64,000 bases of DNA from Mycolicibacterium vinylchloridicum (GTDB lineage Bacteria; Actinomycetota; Actinomycetes; Mycobacteriales; Mycobacteriaceae): positions 1 to 64,000 of the forward strand of contig NZ_JACBJQ010000023.1 in NCBI RefSeq assembly GCF_013404075.1, given 5' to 3'. A program made the translations under genes and the position numbers. The notes beneath the pieces are model-generated. The model had not been told where the DNA came from. It did no database searches and saw only the letters and a program-made list of their open reading frames with translations. Shown in pieces: positions 41,535 through 51,243 of the stretch (position 1 is the stretch's first letter; each line of letters opens with the position of its first letter).

Positions 41535-42514
41535 GACAGGGCCTTCGTGGTCTTGGTGAACGAGGACAGGCGCTTCTGCGGAACGGTGAGTCGCCACCGC
41601 TGGGCGGGATCGGTGGCGATGCGGGCCCAGGCGGCCAGGATCGTGGCGGACACGGTGGTGATCACGATGGCGACACCGGGGAAGAACGACAGCCACCACG
41701 CACTGTGCAGATAGGTGCGGCCCTGGGCGACCATCAGGCCCCAGCTGACCTCTGGTGGCTGAATGCCGATGCCCAGGAAGCTCAGTGACGATTCGGCGAG
41801 CATGACGTAGCAGAAGTCCAGCGTCGCGACCGTCAGCAGGGTCGGCAGCACGACCGGCAGCACGTGGCGGCCGATGATCGAATGCGCGCTGGCGCCGAAG
41901 GTGCGGGCGGCGTCCACGAACAGCCGGCTCTGCAGCTCGGCGGATTCCGCCCGTGCGGTGCGCAGGTACACCGGGATGCGGGTGATAGCAAGCACCAGAA
42001 CGATATTCGCCGCGCTGGGGGAGAACACGTACAGCACGACGACCGCCAACAGCAGCGACGGGAAGCTCATGATCACGTCGGCGATCCGCATGGCGACGGT
42101 CTCCCGCCAGCCCCGGTAGTAACCGGCCCACATGCCGATGGCGGATCCGGCGACCGCCGAGATGAGCACCGCGGGGATGGCCACCGACAGGGTGGTGCGG
42201 CAGGCGACCACCAGGCGGGCGAGCATGCTGCGGCCCAGCGGATCGGTGCCGAGCACGCCGGCCCACCCGTGTGCCAGCGTGAACGGCGGCTGGTTGGAGT
42301 TGTCCAGATTGATGTGGGTGGCCAGGTTGCCGACGAGCATCGGGCCGAACACGGCGGTCAGGACCACCACTCCGAGGACGACGGCCGCGGCGGCGGCCAC
42401 TCGGTCGTTGACCAGCAGGCGAAGCCACATGGAGCGCTTGCGGTTGTTCTCACCGCCTTCGCCGACGATTGCCGTTGTCGGCTTGACCGGAACCAGATCG
42501 ATTTGGGTGCTCAT
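41531..42514 (-). CDS. Peptide-type ABC transporter permease (DppC)
   Basis: The protein has 327 residues. A cytosolic N-terminus, a first membrane helix at about 40-60 and five further helices match DppC/OppC. The EAA coupling loop is DAARTFGASAHSIIGRHVLP. It lies 12 bases after the DppB gene. The substrate may be a peptide, but the operon partners suggest a sugar acid or related compound. Confidence 0.9.
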   Translation of the reverse strand: MSTQIDLVPVKPTTAIVGEGGENNRKRSMWLRLLVNDRVAAAAAVVLGVVVLTAVFGPMLVGNLATHINLDNSNQPPFTLAHGWAGVLGTDPLGRSMLARLVVACRTTLSVAIPAVLISAVAGSAIGMWAGYYRGWRETVAMRIADVIMSFPSLLLAVVVLYVFSPSAANIVLVLAITRIPVYLRTARAESAELQSRLFVDAARTFGASAHSIIGRHVLPVVLPTLLTVATLDFCYVMLAESSLSFLGIGIQPPEVSWGLMVAQGRTYLHSAWWLSFFPGVAIVITTVSATILAAWARIATDPAQRWRLTVPQKRLSSFTKTTKALS

Positions 42515-42526
42515 GGTTTCGTGCTC

Positions 42527-43456
42527 CTAGACGGTGACTGGTTCGCGGACGCGCGCGTCGAGCAGCGCATAGCAGGCGTCGATGAGGATGTTGAGGGCGA
42601 AGATGCTCAGTGCGGTCAGCAGTACCGCGGCTTGCAGGACTGCGAAGTCGCGCTGCAGGATCGCGTCGATCATCAGCTTGCCGATACCGGGCCAGCCGAA
42701 GATCGCCTCGACGACCACCGCGCCGTTGATCAGGCCGACGGCCAGGTCGCCGGCGACGGTCAGCGCGGGTGCGGCCGCGTTGCGCAGTGCGTGGTGGGTG
42801 ACGACCCGCAGGTCGCTGGCTCCCTTGCTGCGGGCCAGCCGCACATAGGGTGCTGATAGTGCGGAAACCATTGCGCCGCGGACCACCTGGGTGAGTACGC
42901 CGAGCGGCCGGATCATCAGGGTCGCGACCGGCAGGATCCAGGACAGGATGCCGCTGTCCACGCCCGAGGTGGGCAGCACACCGAGAATCACGGCGAACAA
43001 CCAGACGCCGGTGATGGCGAACCAGAAATCGGGGATGCTCGCCGCCGTCATCGACAGCAGGCTGGAGAATCGGTCGGCCAGGGAGTTCGGCCGGTAGGCG
43101 GCCCAGCAGCCGATGATCACCGCGAGCAGGATCGACAGCAGCATGGTGGTGAACGCCAACTGCAGAGTGGCCGGGAAAGCGCGGAGCGCCATCGTCGACG
43201 CCGATTCACCGGTCCGCAGCGATGTGCCGAAGTCCAGGTGTAGAACACCTTTGAAGTAGTCGCCTAGCTGAGTGAGCACCGGCTGGTCGAACCCGTTCTT
43301 GGCCGCGAAGGCGGCGCGTTGGTCGGCGGTGGCCGACTCGGGCAAATACAGGCTGGTGGGATCGCCGGTGAGGCGGGCCAGCAGGAAGACACCGAGCAGC
43401 ACGATGATCAGCGGTAGTGCGCTGGTGTACATCCGGCGCCGGACGAAAGCGAACAT
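42527..43456 (-). CDS. Peptide-type ABC transporter permease (DppB)
   Basis: The protein has 309 residues and six membrane helices. The DppB hallmarks are an N-terminal helix followed by RLTGDPTSLYLPESATADQR, and the coupling loop LARSKGASDLRVVTHHALRN. It lies 18 bases downstream of the binding-protein gene. Confidence 0.9.
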   Translation of the reverse strand: MFAFVRRRMYTSALPLIIVLLGVFLLARLTGDPTSLYLPESATADQRAAFAAKNGFDQPVLTQLGDYFKGVLHLDFGTSLRTGESASTMALRAFPATLQLAFTTMLLSILLAVIIGCWAAYRPNSLADRFSSLLSMTAASIPDFWFAITGVWLFAVILGVLPTSGVDSGILSWILPVATLMIRPLGVLTQVVRGAMVSALSAPYVRLARSKGASDLRVVTHHALRNAAAPALTVAGDLAVGLINGAVVVEAIFGWPGIGKLMIDAILQRDFAVLQAAVLLTALSIFALNILIDACYALLDARVREPVTV

Positions 43457-43474
43457 GGGCTGGACCTTCCCTGA

Positions 43475-45049
43475 CTACTGGGTGTTGGTGCGGTCGGCGG
43501 GGGCGGCGGCCGGCGTCATCTCGGACAGCCGCATCTCGTCTCCGGTGGCAGAGTTGGGGGTATACGACACCCGTGGCGACTTGCCGAGGATTCCCCGCAT
43601 GTGGGCGATGTAGGCGAACTGCATGATGTCTTGCGGCTCCTCGGCGAAAAGCTTCGCGAACGCGTCCTGACGCTGCTGGCCGGTGAGGGCCTCCGCGGCA
43701 CGGATCTTCTTGTCGAATTCAGTTGTGCCATAAGCACTTTGCGGACCATCGCTGAGCATGTACTGATCCATGGTGAACGCGGCGTCACCGGCCTGGTTGC
43801 CGTGCATGATCATCAACAGGTAGGGGCCGGGATTCGAGGGGAACGGCCGCAGCTGGAACTGAAGCTGATTCGAGGTGTCCATCATCTCGATCTTGACGTT
43901 GAGGCCGATGTCGGCGAACTCGCTCTGCAGCACCTCGATGGTTTCGCTGATATTCGGGAACTGCGCGGTGCGGCCGATCAGCCGGATCTGGCGATCCACC
44001 GGGACGCCGTCGGCCCTGGCCTCGTCGATCAGCTGCTTGGCCTTGGCCGGGTCGTGTGGCCACAGCGCGAGAGTGCCGTTGTAGCCGACGACACCGGACG
44101 GAATCAGTTGCGACGCAGGCTGACCCAGGCCGCGGAACAGAGCCTTGACGATGCCGTCACGGTTGACGGCGTAGTTGATGGCCTGCCGCACCCGCATGTC
44201 GTTGAGCGGTGCCTCGGTGGCCTGCATCCGCAGCGCGGTCGTCTCGTTGTTCTGGAACGGCACCCCGAGGTTGCCGGCTCCGTCCTCGGGGCCGAGTCCG
44301 ATGGCGATGTCGGCCTCGTCGTTGGTGATCATCGCCGCGCGCACGCTGCCCTCGCTGCGCCACTGGTATTCGGCGCGGGTGAAGGCGGGCTTGGGGCCCC
44401 AATAGGTGTCATTGCGCTTGAGCACGAGATTCTGGCCGAAGTTCCAATTCTCGATGGCGTACGGGCCGGTGCCGATGGGCTCGCGGACCTTCTCCTTGGT
44501 GCTGGTCGTCCGCGGCACGATCTCGACGAACGAGATACGCAGCGGCAGGATCGGATCCGGCTCCTCGGTGCTCACCTGCAGCGTGTTGGCATCCGGCGCG
44601 GACAGCTTCAGCTTCTCGTCGCCGAAGACGTAGCCGTCGACGTTGCACTGCAGATCGGAGTTCACCGCCCGGTCGATCGAGAACGCGGCGTCCTCGGCGG
44701 TGAAGGGGGCGCCGTTGGAGAACGTCACACCGTCGCGGATCGTGAAGACCCATTGATCGGGCGAGGCCTGCCGCCACTCGGTCGCCAGCAGCGGCTGCAG
44801 GTCACCGGTGTTGGGATCGCGCTCGATCAGCGGCTCGGTGATGTTCGAGCGCACGACGATGCCGGTGGACGTCAACGAGCTCTCGCACGGCTCGAGGGTC
44901 GGGGGCTCCTGCTGCAACACGATGCGCAGGGTATTGGCGTCGTACCCGCCGTGATGCGAGTTGGCGACGGTGCAGCCGGAGGCCACGACGGTGATCCCCG
45001 CGAGGGCGACGGCCATTGTCTGGCGTTGCCGCATCGTGCGTGGGTGCAT
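43475..45049 (-). CDS. Peptide-type ABC transporter substrate-binding lipoprotein
   Basis: The protein has 524 residues. The signal peptide ends in a lipobox VASGC (Cys26). The mature protein is a family-5 extracellular solute-binding protein: LRIVLQQEPPTLEPCESSL, the LLATEWRQASPDQWVFTIRD segment, and ADIAIGLG. The family carries peptides, nickel or sugars; here the ligand is probably tied to the hexarate pathway. GGGAGGA precedes the ATG. A palindrome upstream (45070-45094) may bind the IclR protein. This is the first gene of an operon running to 35659. Confidence 0.9.
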   Translation of the reverse strand: MHPRTMRQRQTMAVALAGITVVASGCTVANSHHGGYDANTLRIVLQQEPPTLEPCESSLTSTGIVVRSNITEPLIERDPNTGDLQPLLATEWRQASPDQWVFTIRDGVTFSNGAPFTAEDAAFSIDRAVNSDLQCNVDGYVFGDEKLKLSAPDANTLQVSTEEPDPILPLRISFVEIVPRTTSTKEKVREPIGTGPYAIENWNFGQNLVLKRNDTYWGPKPAFTRAEYQWRSEGSVRAAMITNDEADIAIGLGPEDGAGNLGVPFQNNETTALRMQATEAPLNDMRVRQAINYAVNRDGIVKALFRGLGQPASQLIPSGVVGYNGTLALWPHDPAKAKQLIDEARADGVPVDRQIRLIGRTAQFPNISETIEVLQSEFADIGLNVKIEMMDTSNQLQFQLRPFPSNPGPYLLMIMHGNQAGDAAFTMDQYMLSDGPQSAYGTTEFDKKIRAAEALTGQQRQDAFAKLFAEEPQDIMQFAYIAHMRGILGKSPRVSYTPNSATGDEMRLSEMTPAAAPADRTNTQ

Positions 45050-45069
45050 GAGTCCTCCCAGGAGGCGTG

Positions 45070-45094
45070 ATGTCCACGTATGTGGATGACATCT
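45070..45094. promoter_or_regulatory. Palindrome in the divergent transporter/dehydrogenase promoter region
   Basis: TCCAC-gtat-GTGGA is a perfect dyad nested in GATGTC...GACATC, a 25-base near-palindrome. It lies 20 bases upstream of the binding-protein gene, inside the 303-base gap (45050-45352) that also serves the divergent dehydrogenase. It is a good candidate IclR operator. I see no gene in the rest of that gap. Confidence 0.5.
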
Positions 45095-45352
45095 GTGATC
45101 GCAACCACACCGTAAGGACGGCGCGCGAAAGCCGTCAACCCTGGCGAAATGCCCGAATTGGAGGGCAAATGGGGTCTCCGGAGCACCGAGAACGACGCCG
45201 AAAGACGGCTCTGAACTGGCAGTTTCTCCCGTTCGGTGCAGCGGTTATGCCGTGACTCGTGGGGCTGCAGCGCAGAAATGCCGTTTCGGTATAAGTCCAT
45301 GCAAATTCGGGGTTGGACGGGTATCCGCAGTTCGCCGTACCGTTGAACCACT

Positions 45353-46339
45353 ATGAGCATCGACGAACGCCGGGGCCAGCCGCGAAACGTGTTGCAGGTC
45401 GGCCCATTGAAACCGTCACTGGCGCAAGCACTTCAGGACCGCTATATGGCCCTGGTGCTGCCCGACGACGCGGCCGCCCGGGCAGCGTTCCTGGCCGACC
45501 ACGGAGCGGAGGTCACCGCCGTGGTGACCTCGGGCCGCACCGGGGTGGACCGGACCCTCATGGCAGAGCTGCCGAACCTGGGCGCCGTCGTCAACTTCGG
45601 CGTCGGGTATGACACCACCGACATCGACGCGGCCGCCGCCCGTGGAGTGTCGGTGAGCAATACCCCCGATGTCCTGACCGACTGTGTGGCCGACACCGCG
45701 GTCGGATTGATGATCGACACGCTGCGCCAGTTCTGTGCCGCCGATCGTTACGTCCGGGCCGGCCGGTGGGTCAGCGAGGGCAACTATCCGCTGACCCGTC
45801 AAGTGAGCAACACCAGGGTCGGGATCATCGGGCTGGGTCGCATCGGCAGTGCAATTGCCAAGCGGCTCACTGCGTTCGGCTGCAGGATCAGCTACCACAA
45901 CCGGCGGCCCGTCGACGGCGTGCCTTATACCTACGCCGCCTCCACGGTCGAATTGGCCCGGGATATAGACGTTTTGGTGGTGGCCGCCGCGGGCGGCGCA
46001 GGCACCCGCCATCTGGTGGACCGTGAGGTCATCGCAGCGTTGGGATCGGACGGCTACCTGGTGAACATCGCCAGGGGAAGCGTGGTCGACGAGGTCGCGT
46101 TGGTCGAGGCGCTGGCCGAGGGCCGCCTCGCCGGAGCCGGGCTGGACGTCTTCGTCGACGAGCCTGCCGTTCCCGAACAGCTGCTGACGATGGACAACGT
46201 CGTATTGCTGCCGCACGTGGCCAGCGGAACGGTACAGACGCGTGCCGCGATGGAAGACCTGACACTGCGTAACCTCGACAGCTTCCTCGCGTCGGGCACC
46301 CTGATCACCCCGGTTCCCATGCCGGCACCGGCGCGGTAA
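45353..46339 (+). CDS. D-2-hydroxyacid dehydrogenase family protein
   Basis: The protein has 328 residues. The dinucleotide loop GLGRIGSAIA (about 158) and catalytic residues in NIARGSVVDE (Arg), LDVFVDEPAVP (Glu) and LLPHVASGT (His) fit hydroxypyruvate/glyoxylate reductase-like enzymes. It is divergent from the transporter operon and convergent with the LysR gene, whose stop codon directly abuts its own (no gap). It probably reduces glyoxylate, hydroxypyruvate or tartronate semialdehyde-like intermediates. Confidence 0.87.
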   Translation: MSIDERRGQPRNVLQVGPLKPSLAQALQDRYMALVLPDDAAARAAFLADHGAEVTAVVTSGRTGVDRTLMAELPNLGAVVNFGVGYDTTDIDAAAARGVSVSNTPDVLTDCVADTAVGLMIDTLRQFCAADRYVRAGRWVSEGNYPLTRQVSNTRVGIIGLGRIGSAIAKRLTAFGCRISYHNRRPVDGVPYTYAASTVELARDIDVLVVAAAGGAGTRHLVDREVIAALGSDGYLVNIARGSVVDEVALVEALAEGRLAGAGLDVFVDEPAVPEQLLTMDNVVLLPHVASGTVQTRAAMEDLTLRNLDSFLASGTLITPVPMPAPAR

Positions 46340-47275
46340 TCACCCGCTGCGGTCCACCACCTCGTCGACCAGATCGTCTGTAGTCCATTCCCGCTGTGGC
46401 AGAACATCTTTGAGGAGGCGAAGCAGAGCTGGATTGGAGCTGTCGCTTCGCCACACCGCGTCGAGCTCGACGGGGCGTTCTCGGAATGAGCCGATGGACC
46501 GAAACCTGACTCCCTCTGGATGCAGGGTCGCAGCCGACGCGGGCACCAGGGCAATACCGATGCCGGAACGGACCAGCACCAACATCGTGTGGACCTGCGT
46601 CACGAACTGGACGTAGTTCGGGGTCGCGCCGGCGATGGTGAAGGTACTGATCAGCAAGTCGTTGAAATAGCGCGCCTGCACCGGCGAGTACATGATGACG
46701 TCTTCGCCGTCCAGATCGTTCAGCGTCAGCTGGCGGCCCAGCGCGGCCAACGGATGCGCTTCGGGCAGAGCGGCAACCAGCTGCTCGTGCAATAGCGGTC
46801 GGGACACCAGTCCGGGACGTTTGAGCGGTGGCCGCGCCATCCCCAGGTCGAGCTCGCCGGTCATCAAACCCTCGATCTGCGCGGCGGTGACCATCTCGCG
46901 CAGGTCGAGCTTGACGTCGGGCAGCTTGCGTCGGGCCTCGTCGAGCAACCGCGGCAGTACGGCATGCGCGGACGCCGCGGTGAAGCCGACGACGACGGTG
47001 CCCAGGTCGCCCGAGGGGATCCGCTTGACCGTCTGAGCCGCGCCTTCGGCGAGCTGCAGGATGCGTCGGGCGTCAGGCAGGAAGGCGACGCCGGCCGGGG
47101 TGAGTGTGACGGTGCGGGTGGTGCGGTCGATGAGCTGGACGCCCAGCTCGCTCTCCAGCTGCTGGACCTGCCTGCTCAGTGGAGGCTGGGTCATGTGCAA
47201 CCGCTCGGCGGCCCGGCCGAAGTGCAATTCCTCGGCGACGGCGACAAAACACGACAACCGGGCCAACGAGAACAT
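46340..47275 (-). CDS. LysR family transcriptional regulator
   Basis: The protein has 311 residues. The helix-turn-helix is at about 18-38 (EELHFGRAAERLHMTQPPLS, then RQVQQLESELG), followed by the two-lobed effector domain. The EELHFGRAAERL form is typical of the CbbR/BenM-like group that responds to aromatic or organic acids. It is the last gene of the hexarate catabolic operon and probably its activator. An inverted repeat before the operon (52645-52668) may be a binding site. Confidence 0.88.
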   Translation of the reverse strand: MFSLARLSCFVAVAEELHFGRAAERLHMTQPPLSRQVQQLESELGVQLIDRTTRTVTLTPAGVAFLPDARRILQLAEGAAQTVKRIPSGDLGTVVVGFTAASAHAVLPRLLDEARRKLPDVKLDLREMVTAAQIEGLMTGELDLGMARPPLKRPGLVSRPLLHEQLVAALPEAHPLAALGRQLTLNDLDGEDVIMYSPVQARYFNDLLISTFTIAGATPNYVQFVTQVHTMLVLVRSGIGIALVPASAATLHPEGVRFRSIGSFRERPVELDAVWRSDSSNPALLRLLKDVLPQREWTTDDLVDEVVDRSG

Positions 47276-47335
47276 CGATGCACTCCTGGAATCATTGGGT
47301 GCGCTATGCGCGCCCAGTGTGCATCAGTGTAGGCG

Positions 47336-48601
47336 CTACCAGCGCGGACTCAGAGCCTTGAATTCAGGATCGACCGTCTGCATATAGCCGGTGTCGTCCC
47401 GGTCACGGATACCGCAGCGCACGTACTGCTCATGCAGCGCGGCCAGCGCGTCGTCATCGATCTGGATACCGAGCCCCGGTGTGGTCGGCACGCGGACTGC
47501 GCCGTCGACGAACGTCAGAGCTCCGGGCGCAACCACGTCCTCGGTTTTCCACGGCCAATGGGTGTCACACGCATAGCTGAGGTTCGGCACCGCCCCAGCG
47601 AGGTGGACCATCGCCGCCAGGCTGATGCCCAGGTGGGAGTTCGAGTGCATCGACACCCCGAGTCCGAAGGTTTCACAGATGCCGGCGAGCAGTCGGGAGC
47701 GCTGCAGCCCGCCCCAGTAGTGGTGATCCGAGAGCACGATACCGACCGACTGTTTGGCCACCGCGTCGGCGAGCTGCTCGAACGCTACGACACACATGTT
47801 GGTGGCCAACGGCATCGGAGCTTGAGCGGCGACATCGGCCATCCCGTCCAGGCCCTGGGTGGGATCCTCGAGGTACTCCAGAACCCCGGCCAGACCGGTG
47901 GCCACCTTGACCGAGGTCTGTGGCGTCCAGGCGGCGTTGGGGTCCAGTCGCAGCGGATGGTCGGGGAACACCGCGTGCAGCGCCTCGATAGCAGCCATCT
48001 CCTCCTCGGGAGCGAACACACCACCCTTGAGTTTGATTGCGGTGAAACCATATTCGTCGATGATGCGGCGGGCCTGAGCCACGATCCCGTCCGGGTCCAG
48101 CGCCTCGCCGAACTGATCGGGCGCCTCCCCCGGATGGCCTGCCCACTTGTAGAACAGGTAGGCGCTGAACGGAACGGCATCGCGGACCGCGCCGCCCAGC
48201 AGATCGCTGACCGGCCTGCCCGCCGCATGGCCCTGGATGTCGAGGCAAGCCACCTCGAAGGGGGACAGCACCTGGTCGACGGCGCTGGCCTTGGTGATCA
48301 TTCCGGCCGTGCCGATGGCACGCGAGTCGCCGTGCAGGCGCTGCGCGATCACTGCACGAATCTGGTTGAGCGCGAACACATCCAGTCCGGTAATTGCTGC
48401 GGCCGCGGCCTCCAGCCGGGCGAGGTGTGTTGCGTCAGCATAGGTTTCGCCCAGTCCGACGAGGCCCGCGTCAGTATCGAGCTGGATGATCGCGCGAAGG
48501 GCGTGCGGCTGGTGCACTCCCACGGTGTTCAGCAGCGGCGGGTCGGCGAAGGCCACCGGCGTGATACGGGCCCCGGTGATGCGAATCCGGCTGGGCGCCA
48601 T
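47336..48601 (-). CDS. Glucarate-dehydratase-like enolase superfamily enzyme
   Basis: The protein has 421 residues. Catalytic positions match the glucarate dehydratase subgroup: Lys190/Lys192 (AIKLKGG), Asp220 (LDPNAAW), Glu245 (LEDPTQG), Asn268 (ATNMCV), Asp292 and His319 (MHSNSHLG). The N-terminal capping domain differs from the GudD at 36623 (PPLLNTVGVHQPHALRAIIQ), so it may act on another hexarate such as galactarate or talarate. It is 3 bases after the 5-dehydro-4-deoxyglucarate dehydratase gene. Confidence 0.88.
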   Translation of the reverse strand: MAPSRIRITGARITPVAFADPPLLNTVGVHQPHALRAIIQLDTDAGLVGLGETYADATHLARLEAAAAAITGLDVFALNQIRAVIAQRLHGDSRAIGTAGMITKASAVDQVLSPFEVACLDIQGHAAGRPVSDLLGGAVRDAVPFSAYLFYKWAGHPGEAPDQFGEALDPDGIVAQARRIIDEYGFTAIKLKGGVFAPEEEMAAIEALHAVFPDHPLRLDPNAAWTPQTSVKVATGLAGVLEYLEDPTQGLDGMADVAAQAPMPLATNMCVVAFEQLADAVAKQSVGIVLSDHHYWGGLQRSRLLAGICETFGLGVSMHSNSHLGISLAAMVHLAGAVPNLSYACDTHWPWKTEDVVAPGALTFVDGAVRVPTTPGLGIQIDDDALAALHEQYVRCGIRDRDDTGYMQTVDPEFKALSPRW

Positions 48602-48604
48602 GGC

Positions 48605-49543
48605 CTAGAGTGCCTCGGTGAGTGCCCCGGCCAGCGCGGCGCGCCCCGCGGCGATGATCGTTCGCAGTTCGGCGACATCGTCGGCGCTCGGCATGATCAA
48701 CGGTGGACGCACCGGACCGGCCGGTATGCCGCCGAGCGCAACGCCGACCTTGACCAGCGACACGGCGTATCCGGGCACGGTGTCGCGCAGCCGGACCAAC
48801 GGATGGAAGAAGTCCCGCAACAGCGCCTCGACGAGTGCGTCGTTGCCGCTCTCCAGTGCGTCGTAAAAGGCCAGAGCCACATCGGGTGCGAAGGCGAAGG
48901 CGGCCGACGAATACAGCGGCACTCCGATCGCCCGGTACGCCTGCTGGGTGGTCTCCGCGGTCGGCAGGCCGTTGAAGAACAGGAAGGGCTTGCCGGTGGG
49001 GGTCAGCGAATCGGTCACGGCCCGCACGATGCGCGCGACCCGGTCCAGATCGCCCGTGCCGTCCTTGAAGCCGACCACGTTCGGGATCTGGGCGACGGTC
49101 ACGGCGGACGCCTCGGTGTACCGGGCGTTGGTGCGGTTGTAGACGATCACCGGCAGGTCAGTGGCCGACGCGACCTCGGCGGTGTAGGCGATCAGCCCCT
49201 CCTGCGGCATCTCGACGAGGTACGGCGGCAACAACAGCAGCCCGTCGGCGCCGACCTCCTCCGCCGCCTTGGCGAATAGCTTGGCCTGCGCGACAGAACC
49301 GCCTGCACCGGCGTAGACCGGGACGCGACCGGCGACCGCTTCGACGGCGGTGCGGACGATCGCGGCGAACTCCTGCGGTTCGAGGGCATGGAATTCGCCT
49401 GTGCCGCAGGCGACGAACACGCCGCCCGCGCCGGCGTCGACGCCGGAGGCGACGTGGCGGGCCAGGGCGGCGAGATCGGCCTCACCGTGTTGGGTGAAGG
49501 GTGTGACGGGGAAGAACAGAACTCCACCGAACGTGGGGTGCAT
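48605..49543 (-). CDS. kdgD: 5-dehydro-4-deoxyglucarate dehydratase
   Basis: The protein has 312 residues and is a member of the DHDPS/NAL superfamily. The substrate loop is ACGTGEFHAL, the catalytic Tyr is Tyr135 (IVYNRTN), and the Schiff-base Lys is Lys160 (VGFKDGTGD). The pattern FFPVTPF plus GTGEF distinguishes KdgD from lysine-pathway DHDPS. It converts 5-dehydro-4-deoxy-D-glucarate to 2,5-dioxopentanoate with loss of CO2 and water. It lies between the dehydratase and dehydrogenase genes of the same pathway. Confidence 0.93.
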   Translation of the reverse strand: MHPTFGGVLFFPVTPFTQHGEADLAALARHVASGVDAGAGGVFVACGTGEFHALEPQEFAAIVRTAVEAVAGRVPVYAGAGGSVAQAKLFAKAAEEVGADGLLLLPPYLVEMPQEGLIAYTAEVASATDLPVIVYNRTNARYTEASAVTVAQIPNVVGFKDGTGDLDRVARIVRAVTDSLTPTGKPFLFFNGLPTAETTQQAYRAIGVPLYSSAAFAFAPDVALAFYDALESGNDALVEALLRDFFHPLVRLRDTVPGYAVSLVKVGVALGGIPAGPVRPPLIMPSADDVAELRTIIAAGRAALAGALTEAL

Positions 49544-49573
49544 GGCGAATGGCTCCTTGGTGAGTGGGATGGG

Positions 49574-51172
49574 TCAGTTCTGCTGGAGCCGGCCGTCGAT
49601 ACGCCGCCACAGGTGGTCAGGGTTGCCGTCGGCGATTGCACTGGGTAGCAATGATTTCGGTACGTCCTGGTAGCAGACGGGTCGCAGGAATCGTTCGATC
49701 GCCCGCGAGCCGACTGACGTGCTGCGCGAATCCGAGGTGGCTGGGTAGGGGCCGCCGTGCACCATCGCGTGGCCGACCTCCACGCCGGTGGGCCACCCGT
49801 TGAACAGGATGCGTCCGGCCTTGAGTTCGAGCAGCGGGATCAGGTCGCGCGCGTCGTCGTAGTCGGACGGCTCGGCGTGCACCGTGGCGGTGAGCTGGCC
49901 TTCGATGTTCTCCGCGACAGCGCGCATCTCGGCGGCATCCCGGCACCGGATCACGAGGCTGGCCGCCCCGAACACCTCGGCCTGCAGCGTCTCGGACGCG
50001 AGTAGGCTGCGGGCATCGGTGGCGAACAGTGCTGCCTGGCAGTTGGTTTGGCTGTCACTACCCTGCCCGGACCCCACGAGTTCCGCTTCACGGGTCAATG
50101 CGGCGACCCCGTCGGCATAGCTCCGCGCGATACCAGGGGTGAGCATCGGCGCGGCCGCGCTATCCGCGAGCGCATCACGAGCGGCGGCGAGGAATGCGTC
50201 CAGTCCGTTCCCGTCGACGGCGATGACGAGGCCCGGGTTCGTGCACAACTGCCCGGATCCGGTGGTCAGCGATGTGACGAAGGCACGGCCGAGATCCGCC
50301 GCGCGCTGTGTCAGCGCTCCGTCGAGCAGGAACACCGGATTGATGGAACTCATTTCGGCATAGACCGGGATCGGTTCGGGCCGCTGGGCCGCGGCCTCGA
50401 CCAAAGCCATACCACCGGAACGTGATCCGGTGAATCCGACGGCTTTGATGCGGGGGTCGGTGACCAGCGCGATCCCGAGGTCCGGGCCGGACCCGAAGAG
50501 CAACGAGAAGGTTCCGGCGGGCAACCCCGCTGCGGCGACCGCCTCGGTGATGGCGCGACCGACGAGCTCCGAGGTGCCCGGATGAGCGTCGTGGGCTTTG
50601 ACGACGACCGGGCACCCGGCGGCCAGCGCGGAGGCGGTATCGCCGCCGGCGACCGAGAAGGCCAGCGGGAAATTGCTGGCGGCGAACACCGCGACGGGGC
50701 CGAGCGGGACGGCGCGCTGCCGAAGATCGGGCCGGGGCAGCGGGTCTCGGTCGGGGAGCGCCGGATCGATGCGGGCGCCGTTCCAACTGCCTTCGCGTAG
50801 CAGGTCGGCGAACAGACGGAGCTGACCCGTCGTGCGGGCAACCTCCCCGGTGATGCGGGCCTGGGGGAGTCCGGTCTCGGCCATGGCGCGAGCGATGATG
50901 TCATCGCGGATCAGTTCGATGTTGCCGGCGATGGTTTCGAGGAAGGCCGCGCGCTCCGCAGCCGTCGACGCACGGTATGTGGCGAAGGCCGCGAGCGCCG
51001 CGGCGCAGGCGGCGTTGACGTGGGAGCGGTCACCGTGGCGGTAGGTGGGCTGCAGCGGTTGTTCGGCGCTCGGGTCGAAGGCGGTGATCTGCTTGCCGGT
51101 GCCGTGTACCGGGTTGCCGGCGATCAGCATCTGTCCCGTCAGCGCGACGGTCTGCGGCATGGTTGCTGTCAT
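49574..51172 (-). CDS. 2,5-dioxovalerate (alpha-ketoglutaric semialdehyde) dehydrogenase
   Basis: The protein has 532 residues and is an aldehyde dehydrogenase. Catalytic residues are Asn167 (FAASNFPLAF), Glu273 in AEMSSINPVFLL, and Cys310 (GSGQLCTNPG). The AEMSS-x-NP variant is the hallmark of the KGSADH group. It oxidises 2,5-dioxopentanoate to 2-oxoglutarate with NADP, finishing the hexarate pathway into the TCA cycle. It is 30 bases upstream of kdgD in the same operon. Confidence 0.93.
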   Translation of the reverse strand: MTATMPQTVALTGQMLIAGNPVHGTGKQITAFDPSAEQPLQPTYRHGDRSHVNAACAAALAAFATYRASTAAERAAFLETIAGNIELIRDDIIARAMAETGLPQARITGEVARTTGQLRLFADLLREGSWNGARIDPALPDRDPLPRPDLRQRAVPLGPVAVFAASNFPLAFSVAGGDTASALAAGCPVVVKAHDAHPGTSELVGRAITEAVAAAGLPAGTFSLLFGSGPDLGIALVTDPRIKAVGFTGSRSGGMALVEAAAQRPEPIPVYAEMSSINPVFLLDGALTQRAADLGRAFVTSLTTGSGQLCTNPGLVIAVDGNGLDAFLAAARDALADSAAAPMLTPGIARSYADGVAALTREAELVGSGQGSDSQTNCQAALFATDARSLLASETLQAEVFGAASLVIRCRDAAEMRAVAENIEGQLTATVHAEPSDYDDARDLIPLLELKAGRILFNGWPTGVEVGHAMVHGGPYPATSDSRSTSVGSRAIERFLRPVCYQDVPKSLLPSAIADGNPDHLWRRIDGRLQQN

Positions 51173-51243
51173 GGTTTCCTCGGCGATTGTCGGGTGGTCT
51201 ACAGCAACCGTAGGGAACCGGATCCATGCTTGTCCAAGTCCAA

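Noticed and set aside
47432..49279. Plus-strand frame of about 600 codons
   Set aside because: It is antisense to the dehydratase and kdgD genes, both of which show complete catalytic motifs.
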